From Eutreptiella sp. 'Long Island Sound 2002' (Eukaryota; Euglenozoa; Euglenophyceae; Eutreptiales; Eutreptiaceae): DNA of 64,000 nucleotides. The notes beneath the pieces were generated by a model that was not told the origin of the DNA, searched no databases, and saw nothing but the letters and a program-made list of their open reading frames with translations. Positions 41,986-52,440 of the stretch are shown here, in pieces (position 1 is the first letter of the stretch; each line of letters begins with the position of its first letter). The stretch is from contig OZ038381.1 in assembly GCA_964036045.1 (NCBI GenBank), positions 158,228,283 through 158,292,282 of the forward strand, written 5' to 3'. The position numbers and the translations under genes are program-made.

Positions 41986-43621
41986 CCCACCATCGCGTGC
42001 ACCCCCGGGCCCCGCGACACGGGCCTCCCCCACCCGACCGAACACCAGCACACACCCGCCACACATCCAGCCGCTGGACACCCCTCACCACCCCCCACAC
42101 TCGACAACCCGCACACACCCGCCGAGAGGAGCCCCACCCAGTGGCCCGCATACGCCCCCCGCGCACACCCCAGAAGACCCAGGCCCACCCCCCCCGGCCC
42201 TTGAATGCAGCCCACGCGAACTGTTCCCCCCCGCGGACACCAACCCACACAACCTCAGACATTGCAGGACCCCGGCCCAGCCAAGCCCGGAAGGAGAAGG
42301 CCACAGCCCCGCGCCTCCCCCCCCCGCCGCTGCCGACCAGATCGGCCCGCCGGGACGCCAGGTCACGACCGGGCCCCCCCAGCCGCCCGCCCCCAACCTA
42401 CAGCCCGAGGACATGCCCTCCATCCTCCCCGCCCTGGCCGCAGCAGAAGCCGCCGCCCACAAGCCCTCCCGCATCACAGCCCAACCCGCGTCCACCACCT
42501 CCTCCTCATCCTCAGCCTCATCCACCTCCTCCACCTCATCCTCCGACCCCCCCCTCCCCGCCGCCCTCATCCTCAAAGCCACGGCAAAAGCCAAAGCCCC
42601 GGCCGCACGCACCAACCCCCTGACCCCCACACAGGCGAGTCAGGCACCCCGGCAACGCACTGGGAAGAACCCCGACCCGACATCGGCGCCCTCACACCTC
42701 CGGACAGAGGTCCTCCTCAACCTGGAACCGGACCCCAACCCCAAACCCAACCCCAAACCCGAACCGGCGCCCAAGCGAGCACACACAACATCACAAACGC
42801 AACGACACAAACCCAGCCGACACCGCCCTAACCCAAACCCTAACCCAAGCCAGGACCCCCGCCCAACCACTACCCACGCCCCCCTCCCACCGGCAGCCAC
42901 CGCCGACGCAGAGGCGGCCACCCAACACAACCCCGTCCAAACCCTCATCAACATCCCCGTCACCAAGCGCCCCGTCATCCATCCCCCACAAACCACCACC
43001 ACCGCCGGCCAAACCGACCCAGGGACGTGGGATCCCTCGACCACCGTCACCGTCAAGCCCGGCCCCCGACCCGCCCCTCCTGCCCACCACATAGTACTGC
43101 CTCAGGGGCTGCGCACGATGCCCGACCCCCCACCCCCACAAGGGGGACCGGAATATCCACAAGGGGTCCAAGGGCCATACCCGCAACACCAACCCCACCA
43201 CTACCAACGCCACCACCACCAGCGGCCCCACAACCACCACCACCAACACCACCCCCACCACTACCACTGCCCACCACCCTACCCCACCGGGCCACAACCC
43301 CCCGTGCACAAACAGCACCAGCGAATGAGATGGCAGCCACCGAGCGCTCCACCCGCATACCCGACCTACCACCAGGGGCCAGCCCCCCCCGTACCAGCCC
43401 ACCCCCCCGTACCAGGAACCGTATCCCCCCGGCCACCACGTCCACGCCGAAGGGGCCCCCCGGGCCCAACCCCGCCAGGGACAGTCAGTCGACCCATACC
43501 ACCAGCCGCTGCCGCCACCACACCCCTACGTGGCGGATCCATGGACGACAGGGGACCCCCCCCCCCCCCAGTACCAGGCGGCACCACGCGAGGCCCCCCA
43601 GGACCCGCCGACGCCTCCTGA
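41986..43621 (+). pseudogene. I3 ORF, Pro/Ser/His-rich linker
   Basis: In the frame of 42413 the product is Pro-rich with protein-like islands (ALECSPRELFPPADTNPHNL near 42195, a Ser/Thr run near 42500, EVLLNLEPDPNP near 42710, a His/Pro tract near 43190-43260). Open frames on all six strands here mainly reflect GC content, so the borders are uncertain. No domain recognised. Confidence 0.3.
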
Positions 43622-44672
43622 CTGGCCCGACTCGAGCGATGAAGCCCGGTCCCGCAAACGGCGGCGCTCCTGCTCCCCCCCCGCACGGCACACTCGCCCC
43701 CGGCGCCCACACTCCCCACACCGCCACCACGCCTCAACCACCCACTCGCGCCGCTCCCGCCCCCCCAGGCGGCACCACGACCCCCCAAAACCCCGCTCCC
43801 GCCGCTCCCGCTCCCCCGGGCGCCACCACAGGCGCCACCGCCGCCCCATGTCCACCTCCCCCTCCCCCCTCCGGCCGTACACGACCCCCACCCCTAGCCC
43901 CCGCCACCACCGCTCCCGCTCCCCCCGGCGCCGCCAGGCACGCCACCGCCGCCCCACGTCCACCTCCCCCTCCCCCCACAAGCCCCGCTGGGCTCCCCGT
44001 TACCCCCGCCGCCCATACCTATCCACCACCCCCAGCCCCCGCCACCACCACTCCTGCTCCCCCAGGCGCCACCAAAGGCGCCACCGCCGCCCCATGTCCA
44101 CCTCCCCCTCCCGTTCCCCCCTCCGCCCGTACCCGTCCTCCACCCACAGCCCCCGCCACCGCCGCTCCCGCTCCCCGAGGCACCACCACCCCCACCACCA
44201 CCGCAGGTCCACGTCCTCCCCCCGCCGCTCCAGGACCCCGGGCACGGACCCCTCCCCCCCCCAGGCCCCCGCCCACCTCGCCTGGTGGTCTGCCCCCGCT
44301 TTGCAGGAGCTCCGCCGCTGGGTGAAGTGGGCCGGGTGAGCGAAAAGGCGAGAAGGGGTGCGCATGGTGCACACCTTCGAGGAGATGCGCACCCGCACCC
44401 CCGCCGACCCCAATGAGGCCGCCCCGGAGGCCATCATGCCGCAAGCGGCATGGGAGGCCCTCCTCCGCGATGCGGTCCAGGGCCTCCGCCCCCCCTACAC
44501 CCCCCAAGCCCTCCGCCAATGGCTCCAGGCTACCCACCCCCAGGCCTTCACCATCGGCGCCCCCTCCCCACCCCGCCACCACCACACCAGGAAGGGGAAG
44601 GACAAGGGCAAGGGGAGGGCAAGGGACAGCAAGGGGCACTCAGGCAAGGGGGCACGGAGGGGCCCCAAGTGA
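43530..44672 (+). pseudogene. I3 ORF, RS-repeat protein and C-terminal helix domain
   Basis: Frame 0 reads VADPWTTGDPPPPQYQ, PDWPDSSDEARSRKRRRSCS, then Arg-Ser/His-Arg repeats (SRSPRR and RHRRP alternating with STSPSP) to ALQELRRWVKWAG and TGA 44337. Frame 0 reopens at once: MVHTFEEMRTRTPADPNEA, WEALLRDAVQGLRPPYTPQ, and a basic Lys/Gly tail to 44672. RS repeats bind RNA and splicing proteins in host SR factors; here they could be the nucleic-acid-binding part of an ORF1-like protein. The TGA may be a mutation. Confidence 0.4.
43834..44200 (+). repeat. Imperfect tandem repeats coding for the RS stretch
   Basis: GCCACCGCCGCCCC starts at 43834, 43942 and 44080, each followed by ACGTCCACCTCCCC-like or ATGTCCACCTCCCC-like sequence. 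The units are 108 and 138 bp, so the array grew in multiples of three. Confidence 0.7.
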
Positions 44673-47264
44673 GGGCAGGCACCCATAGGGACAGGGCGCC
44701 GGAAGAGACACAACATGGGGGCAGGAAACCACCCAAGAACCAGGAAGGGGCAGGAGCGGGGACCGAGGCACAGAGGAAAAGGGAACCACGGCAAACGCCA
44801 CGACCCACACCAAGGAAGGGCATACCATGACGGGGGGACCAGCGCCACCCCACCCCCACCGAACGCCGCACCACTCCCGGGGGCGCACCCCCCAACACGC
44901 ACCGCCGAAGCAAGCATCGGACACCGTACGGATCACACCAGCGCAGACCCACCAGCCACCAGAAACCACACGGGGAATGGAGGGCACACCTACAAGGGGA
45001 GAACGGGCCACACCCACAGAGGAAGTAGCAGGGAACGCCGCCGCGCGGCGCACCACCACGCCCTCACCGCCAGGCAACGACCCCGGCCGCCACAAGGGCC
45101 ACCTGACAGGCACCGGAAGAGGACGAAGGCACAGCCACAGGGACCAGGGCTAGGGACCGGGACCCCCAGAGGACACAGGACCAAGGCACAGGCCCCCAGG
45201 GAGGGCAACCCCACGGACGCCTACCCGACCGACCAGCCCGAGCGGCACGCCCAGGCCCCCACAGCACTGACAAGGCACCCACACCTAACCGCAGCCCCCA
45301 GCCACCAGCCAGCCACAGTCGGGCCCGCACTCCACATCACGACACAGGCCATGCTGACCTCGGCTGACCAACCACGGCACAACGCGAGACCAGTGCACAC
45401 CGCACCACAGCGCGCCACAGTGCAACGCGCCACAGCACGACGCGACGCGACGCGGCACAGAGCGGCACAACACGGCGCGACTGACCCTAACCTGAAGGAC
45501 TAACGGAAACAAGCCACTGCACACCCTGGAAGGCGCCGCACCAGCACACCACACACCGGCACCGCAGGCCACACACGGGGCCACCGCGCGCCCGGCAACA
45601 ACGGTGGGGGACCACCCAGAAGGTTGAAACCGGCACCGCAGAGGAGAAGGGACACGGACAACTGCAGCCCCTTAACCCAGAGCCACACGCAGCCGCCTGG
45701 CGCAGCCGCCCAGCCGTCAGAGCCAGGACCTAACCCGGCAGGAAGGGGCGCCGAGCCCAACGTGTACATAGCCCACCCGACCCATGGGTCCGGAACACGG
45801 CCAAGCAGAACGCAACCGCCAACAGCAGCCCGGAAGACCACACTGAATGCGGGTCAGTGCGTGCGCCAGCCCAGGGAAGGCAGAGGGAGGAACAGGCAGG
45901 CCCCCCCCCCCAAAAAAAAAACAGGGGGGGGAGGGGGGGGGGGGCGGGAGAACAGCCCACAGCCACCGAACCGCCCGCCAACACCACAAGAGGCGGCCAA
46001 ACCCCCCACCCAGAAGGCACCGAAGACAGGACCCCCAAAGAGGCACAGGGGGACCACCCAGCCAAAACCGGAAACACCAAGCCAGGAACAGCGGCCCACC
46101 GGGAAAAGGGACACCGAAACATGCAGACACACACCACGCTGGAAAAAAAAAAAGAGCCAGCAGCCCAGCCCGAAAGAAAGGGGATGGGGGGACAGGGACC
46201 ACAAGGCCAGGGACAGGGACCGCCAGCAACCGACACCACAAAGCCCAACCAAGACACGCCCAAAAAAAAAAGCGCAAAAAACACAGCCCGACAACCCAAC
46301 CAAGAAGGGCGGGGCACAGCCGAGACCCGGGCCAAGCACGCACGCCCACACACCGCGCCCCAGCCAGGAAAGGCGGGGAACAAGCGGGGCGCGCGAACAA
46401 ACACGCACCCCCGCACAGCAACCCCAAGCAGGAGGTGCAGGAGACCACGCGGGACGGGCGCACGAGCACACACACACCCCAACACCCCCCCAAGGAGAGG
46501 CGGGGCGCAGCCCAAACCCAAACCCCAGCACGCACGCCCACAGCGCACAACAGAACCGGAAATGGCGGGGGGCAAGCGGAGCGCGCACGCAACCACACAC
46601 GTCCCATAAGCAGGCCGAAACCTAAGCCCAACCACAAACACCACAAACAGCCGGCAAAAGAGGGACAACACCACAAACCGTTCCCAAACACACCAACCCA
46701 AGACCCCAGCCAGGATTGGCGGGGTTAACTAAACGCACACCCAACCGCAACCAGGACCCAAACACAAACGCCGCACAACAGTAGGAAACCCAGTGCCCAC
46801 AGCCCGGGCACTGAGGCAGCCCGTGCCATGCAGCTGACCCGGCCAAACGAGATCCGGAGACCGGGGGTAAGGCTGCATCCTAAGGTCTGCGCTGCTTTGG
46901 GATTCGAGGCGGAGCGTGCGACACCCAAGCGCCTCGGAACCCTAGTACCAAGAACGTGCATGCATGCCTTGAGAACGGGATACGCTAGGGAGTCCGGTGA
47001 ACGTCTAGGGTTCCGCCCAAAGGAGGGGACGTTCGCAAGCACGGGGGCACACCCTCCCGGCGAGACAAGCACGTCAGACCGGCGGCGATCAGCCCTCCCG
47101 GTGTTGCCCGGGGCCGCTTTGTTGGGGGCCAACAGTCAGGTCTAGCGGGATGTAAGCCGCCTCCCCTCTTCACGCGCGGAGCCTCTTCCTGTTTGTCACA
47201 GGGACAACGCCAGGGGGAACCATGGGGCGCCTCTCCACGACCGAGTGCACCTACCTACCTACCT
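44673..47264. other. I3 3' region: long T-poor tract and repeat tail
   Basis: From about 44680 to 46830 the plus strand is made almost only of A, C and G. Long ORFs in several frames result from this. A homopolymer patch (C10, A9-10, G-runs) lies at 45900-45950. Diverged repeats of about 190 bp start near 46335 and 46527 (AGCACGCACGCCCACA). 46840-47248 has ordinary composition, and ACCT x4 closes the element. Confidence 0.6.
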
Positions 47265-48213
47265 CCTGTCGTGCGATGCAATGCGGGGCAACTGTGACAA
47301 CTGCTCTTACAGCCATACACAGGCACGTCTGCACAAGAGTGCTCACTGCACCTGTGAGGTTAGAACACAGTCAGTAGACTGACACAGGGAAATTAGATTT
47401 TCCTTTTACGCTGGGAAAGAGTCTCAGCACGGGTTAATAGCTGCCCTTCGTTGTTCTCAACGAGATAGGAGCGGAAGATGGGATTGATACTCCCATCTGG
47501 TTGTATGAAGGCTGACATAGGTTCCCAGGTCGCCTCAGATAACCCATAGCCATCCCACAGGGTTAGGAATTTCCAGCCCTGTTTATACTCGTGGCGAGCA
47601 ATACCTCCAACCACGTAGTAACCATCGACTGCCATCTCATCGGCAGTCATCTCTTCGAGTTTGTCTGCCTGCTCTGGACTCGCAGCGTTCTCTAGGTCTA
47701 TACTCTCGACCTCACTGTCGCTGAGGCGCCACTCATCCCAAGACAAATCGTCAGGGGAGTGATAGTGCCTCAACTGTTTAGGTGCACACAGCAGTTCACC
47801 ACCTAGACGTGGACTGCACCTGATATGGATCCTAGATCCATCTATCCTGATGATACGATAGGGTCCAAAATAAGGGTCCTGTAAGCAGTCACGTGGCCAG
47901 GAGGGTAGGCGTGAATGGTGAACCAAAACAAGGTCACCAACCTTGAAGCTGGCAGGTCGCCGTAGGCGGTTCCGTCAGCTCAGTTCGCGGACACGAAAGT
48001 GTCTCAGGTTAGTTCCAGCCTGGTTAGCCAGAGACTGCTTGTGTTCCAGCCAATCTCCCGCAGGGCTCTTGAAGTCCTCAGGAAAGGGGGTTTTGAAGAA
48101 CCATGCAGATCGTCCTCCATGGAACAGTTCGTGGGGGTGAGACCCGTAGAAGAGCTTCGCTGTGAGTTCATGGTCAGCACTGCCCAGGGCACTAAGCGTA
48201 CCCAGTCCTTGGT
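47265..48213 (-). pseudogene. pol: P2: second copy of the M-like pol 3' end
   Basis: Aligns to P1 from 39640 at offset 7625 with a few percent difference. It contains the chromodomain (YYVVGGIARHEYKQGWKF, EATWEPMSAF) and part of the integrase C-terminus. It breaks off at about 48213, where unrelated sequence starts, short of the point matching the I3 insertion site in P1. Confidence 0.88.
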
Positions 48214-49018
48214 ACTGAAGCGGAATCGGTAACGATCCCCGCGTTTGCATTTTTGTAGCAGAGCTTAGCATCGCGAAGGCTTCTGGCGCATAGCGCGAAG
48301 TCCACACAAATGACGCAATTTTGCATCAGGAGAGTGACTGAAGGCAGCCAATAGCTGCCGTTACGTGTTTTTATTTGGCATTTCTTTTCATCTAGTTAAA
48401 TTCTGTAGCATAATATATGCGATTTGCGTCGTGTATGTTAACTCTGTTTGTTACGGAATCTGTTTGTCGTTGACGTTCAGGTTTGTGTCATATGGGAGGA
48501 CCGTCCAAGGTTCTCAGAATTATTTTGTAGCGGTACCGTGGAGCCTCGCGGAGCGTGAGGCCTTCGACCCTTGAGACTCACGGGACACTGCGCTGAACTT
48601 GTTTCTTTGATCTCTGCCTTGCACTGATTTTCCCTTTCTTGCACCACTGTTTTGTCTGCCATTTTGCTATCACAGCTTGTCTTGGCCTTGCTTTGCTTTG
48701 ACGTGAGAAAAACAAGTCTTGGTCTTGCTTTGCTTTGACGTGAGAAAAACAAGATGCTGATCCCTTGGTATTTCTGCTTACCTTGCCGCCGCACTCTTGG
48801 TCCTGCTTTGCTTTCACGTGAGAAAAGCTGAACACCTTACGAGCTTTTTGAACCACAGGTTGATTTTGATAATAAAATATCCTGCTGCTCGTTGCATGCA
48901 AACACACAAAACCCTTTGATCGTCCAAGCCTTGCTGGCACCCAATGGCAAACGCAGCGCACCAAATCCACAGGAGGTCTAACCTGTATCGAGGGTTTCTT
49001 TCAGTGAATCCATCATAG
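48214..49018. other. Flank before element 3; no gene seen
   Basis: AT-richer sequence with no supported gene. It contains three short repeats (48681-48827). Element 3 integrated directly after CATAG at 49018. Confidence 0.5.
48681..48827 (+). repeat. Short repeats with ACGTG core
   Basis: CTTGCTTTGCTTTGACGTGAG-type units of about 36 bp: adjacent copies at 48681-48716 and 48717-48753, and a third at 48795-48827 with CACGTG. ACGTG is the core of plant-type G-boxes, but no promoter context is evident. Confidence 0.7.
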
Positions 49019-49978
49019 TGAAGCGGTGCCCAGAACCTAATGGCTAGGTTAGGGCATGCAACCGGTCTCCGGTCCACTAACCCCGTGTACGGAAGGGAAG
49101 ACGCCCGTTGACGCCAGGTGCGAGCCCGGCGGGAGCGTGTTCCGTGCCGTAAAGCCCCGCATCGGCAACCGATGCACCGCCAGCGGAGATATATATATCA
49201 GAATATCAGGAATCAACAGGGTTTTATTTTCATATTGTTTCCGTCAATTTTTACGCTTCCGTTCTGATATTCACTGTTTTGACAGCTGGCGGTTAGCTCG
49301 CGACTTTAGCGTAACCGCCAGTTTAACTGTTATATACAGATATTTTAGCGCAAATCGTGACGAAGACTCTAAAGTCTTCAGGAATTGCATTGATGCATCC
49401 GCAATTTTCACATCTTACACTCGCAACCTTAATCCGAATTTTTCAGGATGTCGAAATCGGATTTTCGACTTCGACATCCCCGCACTTGATTTGACCTCTT
49501 CCGAGTGGACCTACGTGCTTCCCTATGCACGAATCAACTTTCCTTTTGTCTTGCCCTCCATTTGTCTTAGAGATATGGGCAAAACAAAGTTGATTCGTGA
49601 GGCCACTTGTGAGGGTCATATCTCGTGCCGCTTGCGAGGAATGACAATAAGGAAACGTGGGATGTATTCACAATACTCCTGACGTAATTTAGGAAGCATT
49701 ATACGCCTTGTGTCTCCACACGTGCGCGCTAGCGTAATGGATCATGGTCAAGAGGGTAGAGTTTGCGTTGTAATTCTTTGGCCATGATATTGCGTGCGTT
49801 AAGATAACTTTCGAGTGTAGCGCGCGAGTGTTGGTGTTGCATAGGAACTCTTCTTGAGTTCCTATGAGCGATTGACACAAAGTTATGCCCTTGGAGGGGC
49901 ATGACATATCGTGGGGGGAGCTACCTTTTTGAGCAATATGGAGTATGTGCCTTGTGTTGTGTTGCGTGCCCATTTGGC
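49019..49978 (+). repeat. Element 3 5' LTR, part confirmed by the 3' LTR
   Basis: Starts TGAAGCGGTGCCCAG and matches 63041-64000 at offset 14022 to the window end. The LTR probably continues to the right; a length of 2.8-3.4 kb would fit but cannot be proved here. Conserved within it: an ATATATATA box at 49189-49198, hairpin GCATCGG-CAA-CCGATGC at 49159-49175, and the long hairpin at 49841. Confidence 0.95.
49841..49865 (+). other. Perfect 10-bp hairpin in the element 3 LTR
   Basis: ATAGGAACTC, loop TTCTT, GAGTTCCTAT. In the 3' LTR (63863-63887) the stem is unchanged and only the loop differs (TCCTT). It could act in RNA (packaging or 3' processing) or be a protein site. Confidence 0.6.
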
Positions 49979-52440
49979 GGGTCCATCGCTCCAAGCCAAA
50001 CCCGCCAATGGACCTCACATTGTGCAAGCCCCTTCTCCATACTCCCTACGAGCAATTGCAAGCCTAACCTTCGTGGAGGGAAGCTTGTGTGGCGATCCCA
50101 AAGCAATGCGTTGAGAGCAAGGTGTGTGTTTTGCAATTCTCCATATTTTCATGTGCCCACTTGGGAAGTAGCGCTCGTAACCTTTCAAAGCGCCCCAAGT
50201 GGAGCACATATGTGGAATCGAAGGTCATTGGTGTCAAGTCATTGTGTTTAGAAGGATTGGTCGATTACTCAATCCGAGCCGAATATATTATAATATATTT
50301 TTGCGCCTTTCAAGGCACTTTTGGGTGTTTGTTCGCCAATATTGCTGTTTTTTGCCCGTCATGATGTCAAGTGGCGACCGTGTATCTCAACGTTGTGCTC
50401 AATTGACATCATGACCCAAGTATGATATGAGGGTACATACTTCGGTGCCCAACATATCTTGGACCCGGCGGATAACTCCTCTTGGGCTTGGCATACCATG
50501 GCCGCCATGTTGGCAATTTGGGACTATCCCAAATCATGGGCTCACTTGGCGACCCTGCCATTCCCAAAACCGGAGGAGTTGGGCGACGCCTAAAAGATAT
50601 GTTGGACACATATGACTTGATACCAATCCTATGGCACACTCCGGTCCAAGTCGGGCATGTGCCTCATTTGCCCCAACCATGAGTGTGCGCATTTTCGGCC
50701 ATTTTGAGCAATTTTCCACATTTTCTGCCCGCCGTGCACTATATTCAGCCCACCCGTGCACGCCGGACGCATGGACCAATGGACCATATATGATATGGGT
50801 GTTATGCATATTGGTCCCCATGGTTCATACACCACGTGGGCGAAGCGGAGCAGCCTTCGTTAAGGTGCTAGCCCAAAGTGAGTGTGGGCAATTTTGGTAT
50901 TTTGGCATTTGTGGACCCAATTGGGATTGTCACCACGCCAAGTGGCATGGAAATCTCAGGGGGCCAAGTGCATGGGAGTCTCAGTTGGACTCCCGGTGGA
51001 TCGCGTATGGAATGGCGGATCCGATCTTCAAGCCGGCGTGGAGATATACTATTGGGAGCACCCCGAATTTTGGCTCATATCGAGCAGCCAAAATGACCCC
51101 CTTTTGGGACCCCAATTTCAACCCCCCGTGTGGTCAATTGGCGGTCCCATATGTCTATGCCCACAGGGAGCCCGGACCTAACTCCAAGTTGTACACTCAG
51201 ATATAAGTCCTAGGTCGGGCCTCCTATCCTGTGAGCCATTGGCCATGCTGTGGTCGGGCAAGCCACGCGTGAGAATGATGCCAATTTTGGTGATTTTGGC
51301 ATCATGACTCCACTTGACGAACCCGTAGTGCCCTGATGCCGGGACATCAGAAGGAACCAGGTTGGGTGAGGGCTCCAAGGAGTTCATACTCGAAGGGCAT
51401 AGGGTCGGTTGCCTCGTCCCTACCCCTGGCGGTTCCAGACAAGGAGTCAATTTTGGAGATTTTTGAGCTAATATCAGTTTGGGCTGAAACAGCCCATTTT
51501 CAGCTACCAACTCCTAGGGAATAATGGCGGGGCCATATCTCTGGCTCAGAGGGGAGTTGGGACCTGCCGTTAGGGGAGCATAGGGAGCCACTGTCGGTTG
51601 ACCTTGGAGCCCCTTGGTTCCCAGGAAATCGCCTGTGGCTGGGCGCGACACCTCCCCTATTGGCAGGGTTTCAGGGTCCGGACTGTGCAGGGCATGGGTT
51701 GCGTTTGAGCCCCCGCCCCCACCAGCCACTGGGAGGGTCGGACCTGGGATTGGGATACGAGTTGGGACTGAGTGTCTATTGTCCTGTGATGCCCTTACCC
51801 CAGTCCAGTCTTAACCCCATGTGTACATATCCTGATGTGTTGCTGTACATACTTTCGTTCCCTTGTTGCGGAGTGGCAAGGATCCTGAAACGCTTTGTCA
51901 CATGACACGAGCGTAATGATGCCCTTGTGAGCGTAGTGCTTTGCCTGCCTGCTCACCTGTGCGTGTCGCCCGCAGCGTCCCGTGGCCGGCCCCCCACGGG
52001 AACGCGTCAAAAGCGTTTCACCGCCGCGGGGTTACCCAGCCCTCGCGTGCCACTCGGGGCCATCAACCCCGAGCAGCGTGGCGCAGCACCCCGCAGCTCG
52101 AAGCTCGCAGCGCAGCGCAGCGGCTCGCAGCGCCGCCAAACGACAGCGCCGAGCCCGTCACGGAGCCCGCAGCGCCGTCCAGAGCATCCCCCTGACCGCG
52201 CCGCGACCGTGAAGGAGGTGGACAGACCAGCACTCCCTCAACAGCGAGTCCCATCGGCCGACCAGCAAGGCCGCACACCCAGTCGCGTCAACCACCTCCA
52301 CAACCACCGGCCGACCAGCACCGGCCGCACTCCCAGTCCAGTGCTGCAGCACCCGCCTCAACAAACACCACCAGGACCAGTTCGTTGAGCGGAACGAGTG
52401 CACACCAAGGACCTCAAGACCAAGTACGCCCCCCGCTGCC
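49979..52440. other. Remainder of element 3 LTR plus leader; no gene seen
   Basis: Only short ORFs. From about 51950 the sequence becomes GC-rich. I find no clear TGGTAGCAGAG primer-binding site. TGGTAAACTGGC at 52441 overlaps the gag start codon, and TGGCGCAGCACC lies near 52079; either could serve, so the LTR end is not assigned. Confidence 0.45.

Larger units (their letters stand above)
41225..47264 (+). mobile_element. Insertion I3: 6-kb GC-rich element with ACCT-repeat tail
   Basis: Composition jumps at 41225 to very GC-rich, proline-coding sequence and ends at 47249-47264 in ACCT x4. Immediately after it the flank repeats sequence found at 39640. This fits a 5'-truncated non-LTR-type insertion with a long target duplication. 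I see no reverse transcriptase in it, so it is either non-autonomous or only part of an element. Confidence 0.6.

Noticed and set aside
42824-42850. Telomere-like CCTAACCCAAACCCTAACCC
   Set aside because: Only a few irregular units inside a longer Pro/Asn-coding stretch; no array.
45717-46701. Long antisense ORFs (over 320 codons) in the GC-rich, T-poor tract
   Set aside because: Low-complexity products (Cys/Gly/Leu/Val/Trp or Pro/Arg) appear in several overlapping frames at once. They are open because stop codons are rare in this composition.
48230-48280. Another primer-binding site at TGTAGCAGAGC (48255)
   Set aside because: It lacks the TGG start, is not next to an LTR end, and no gag follows on that strand.
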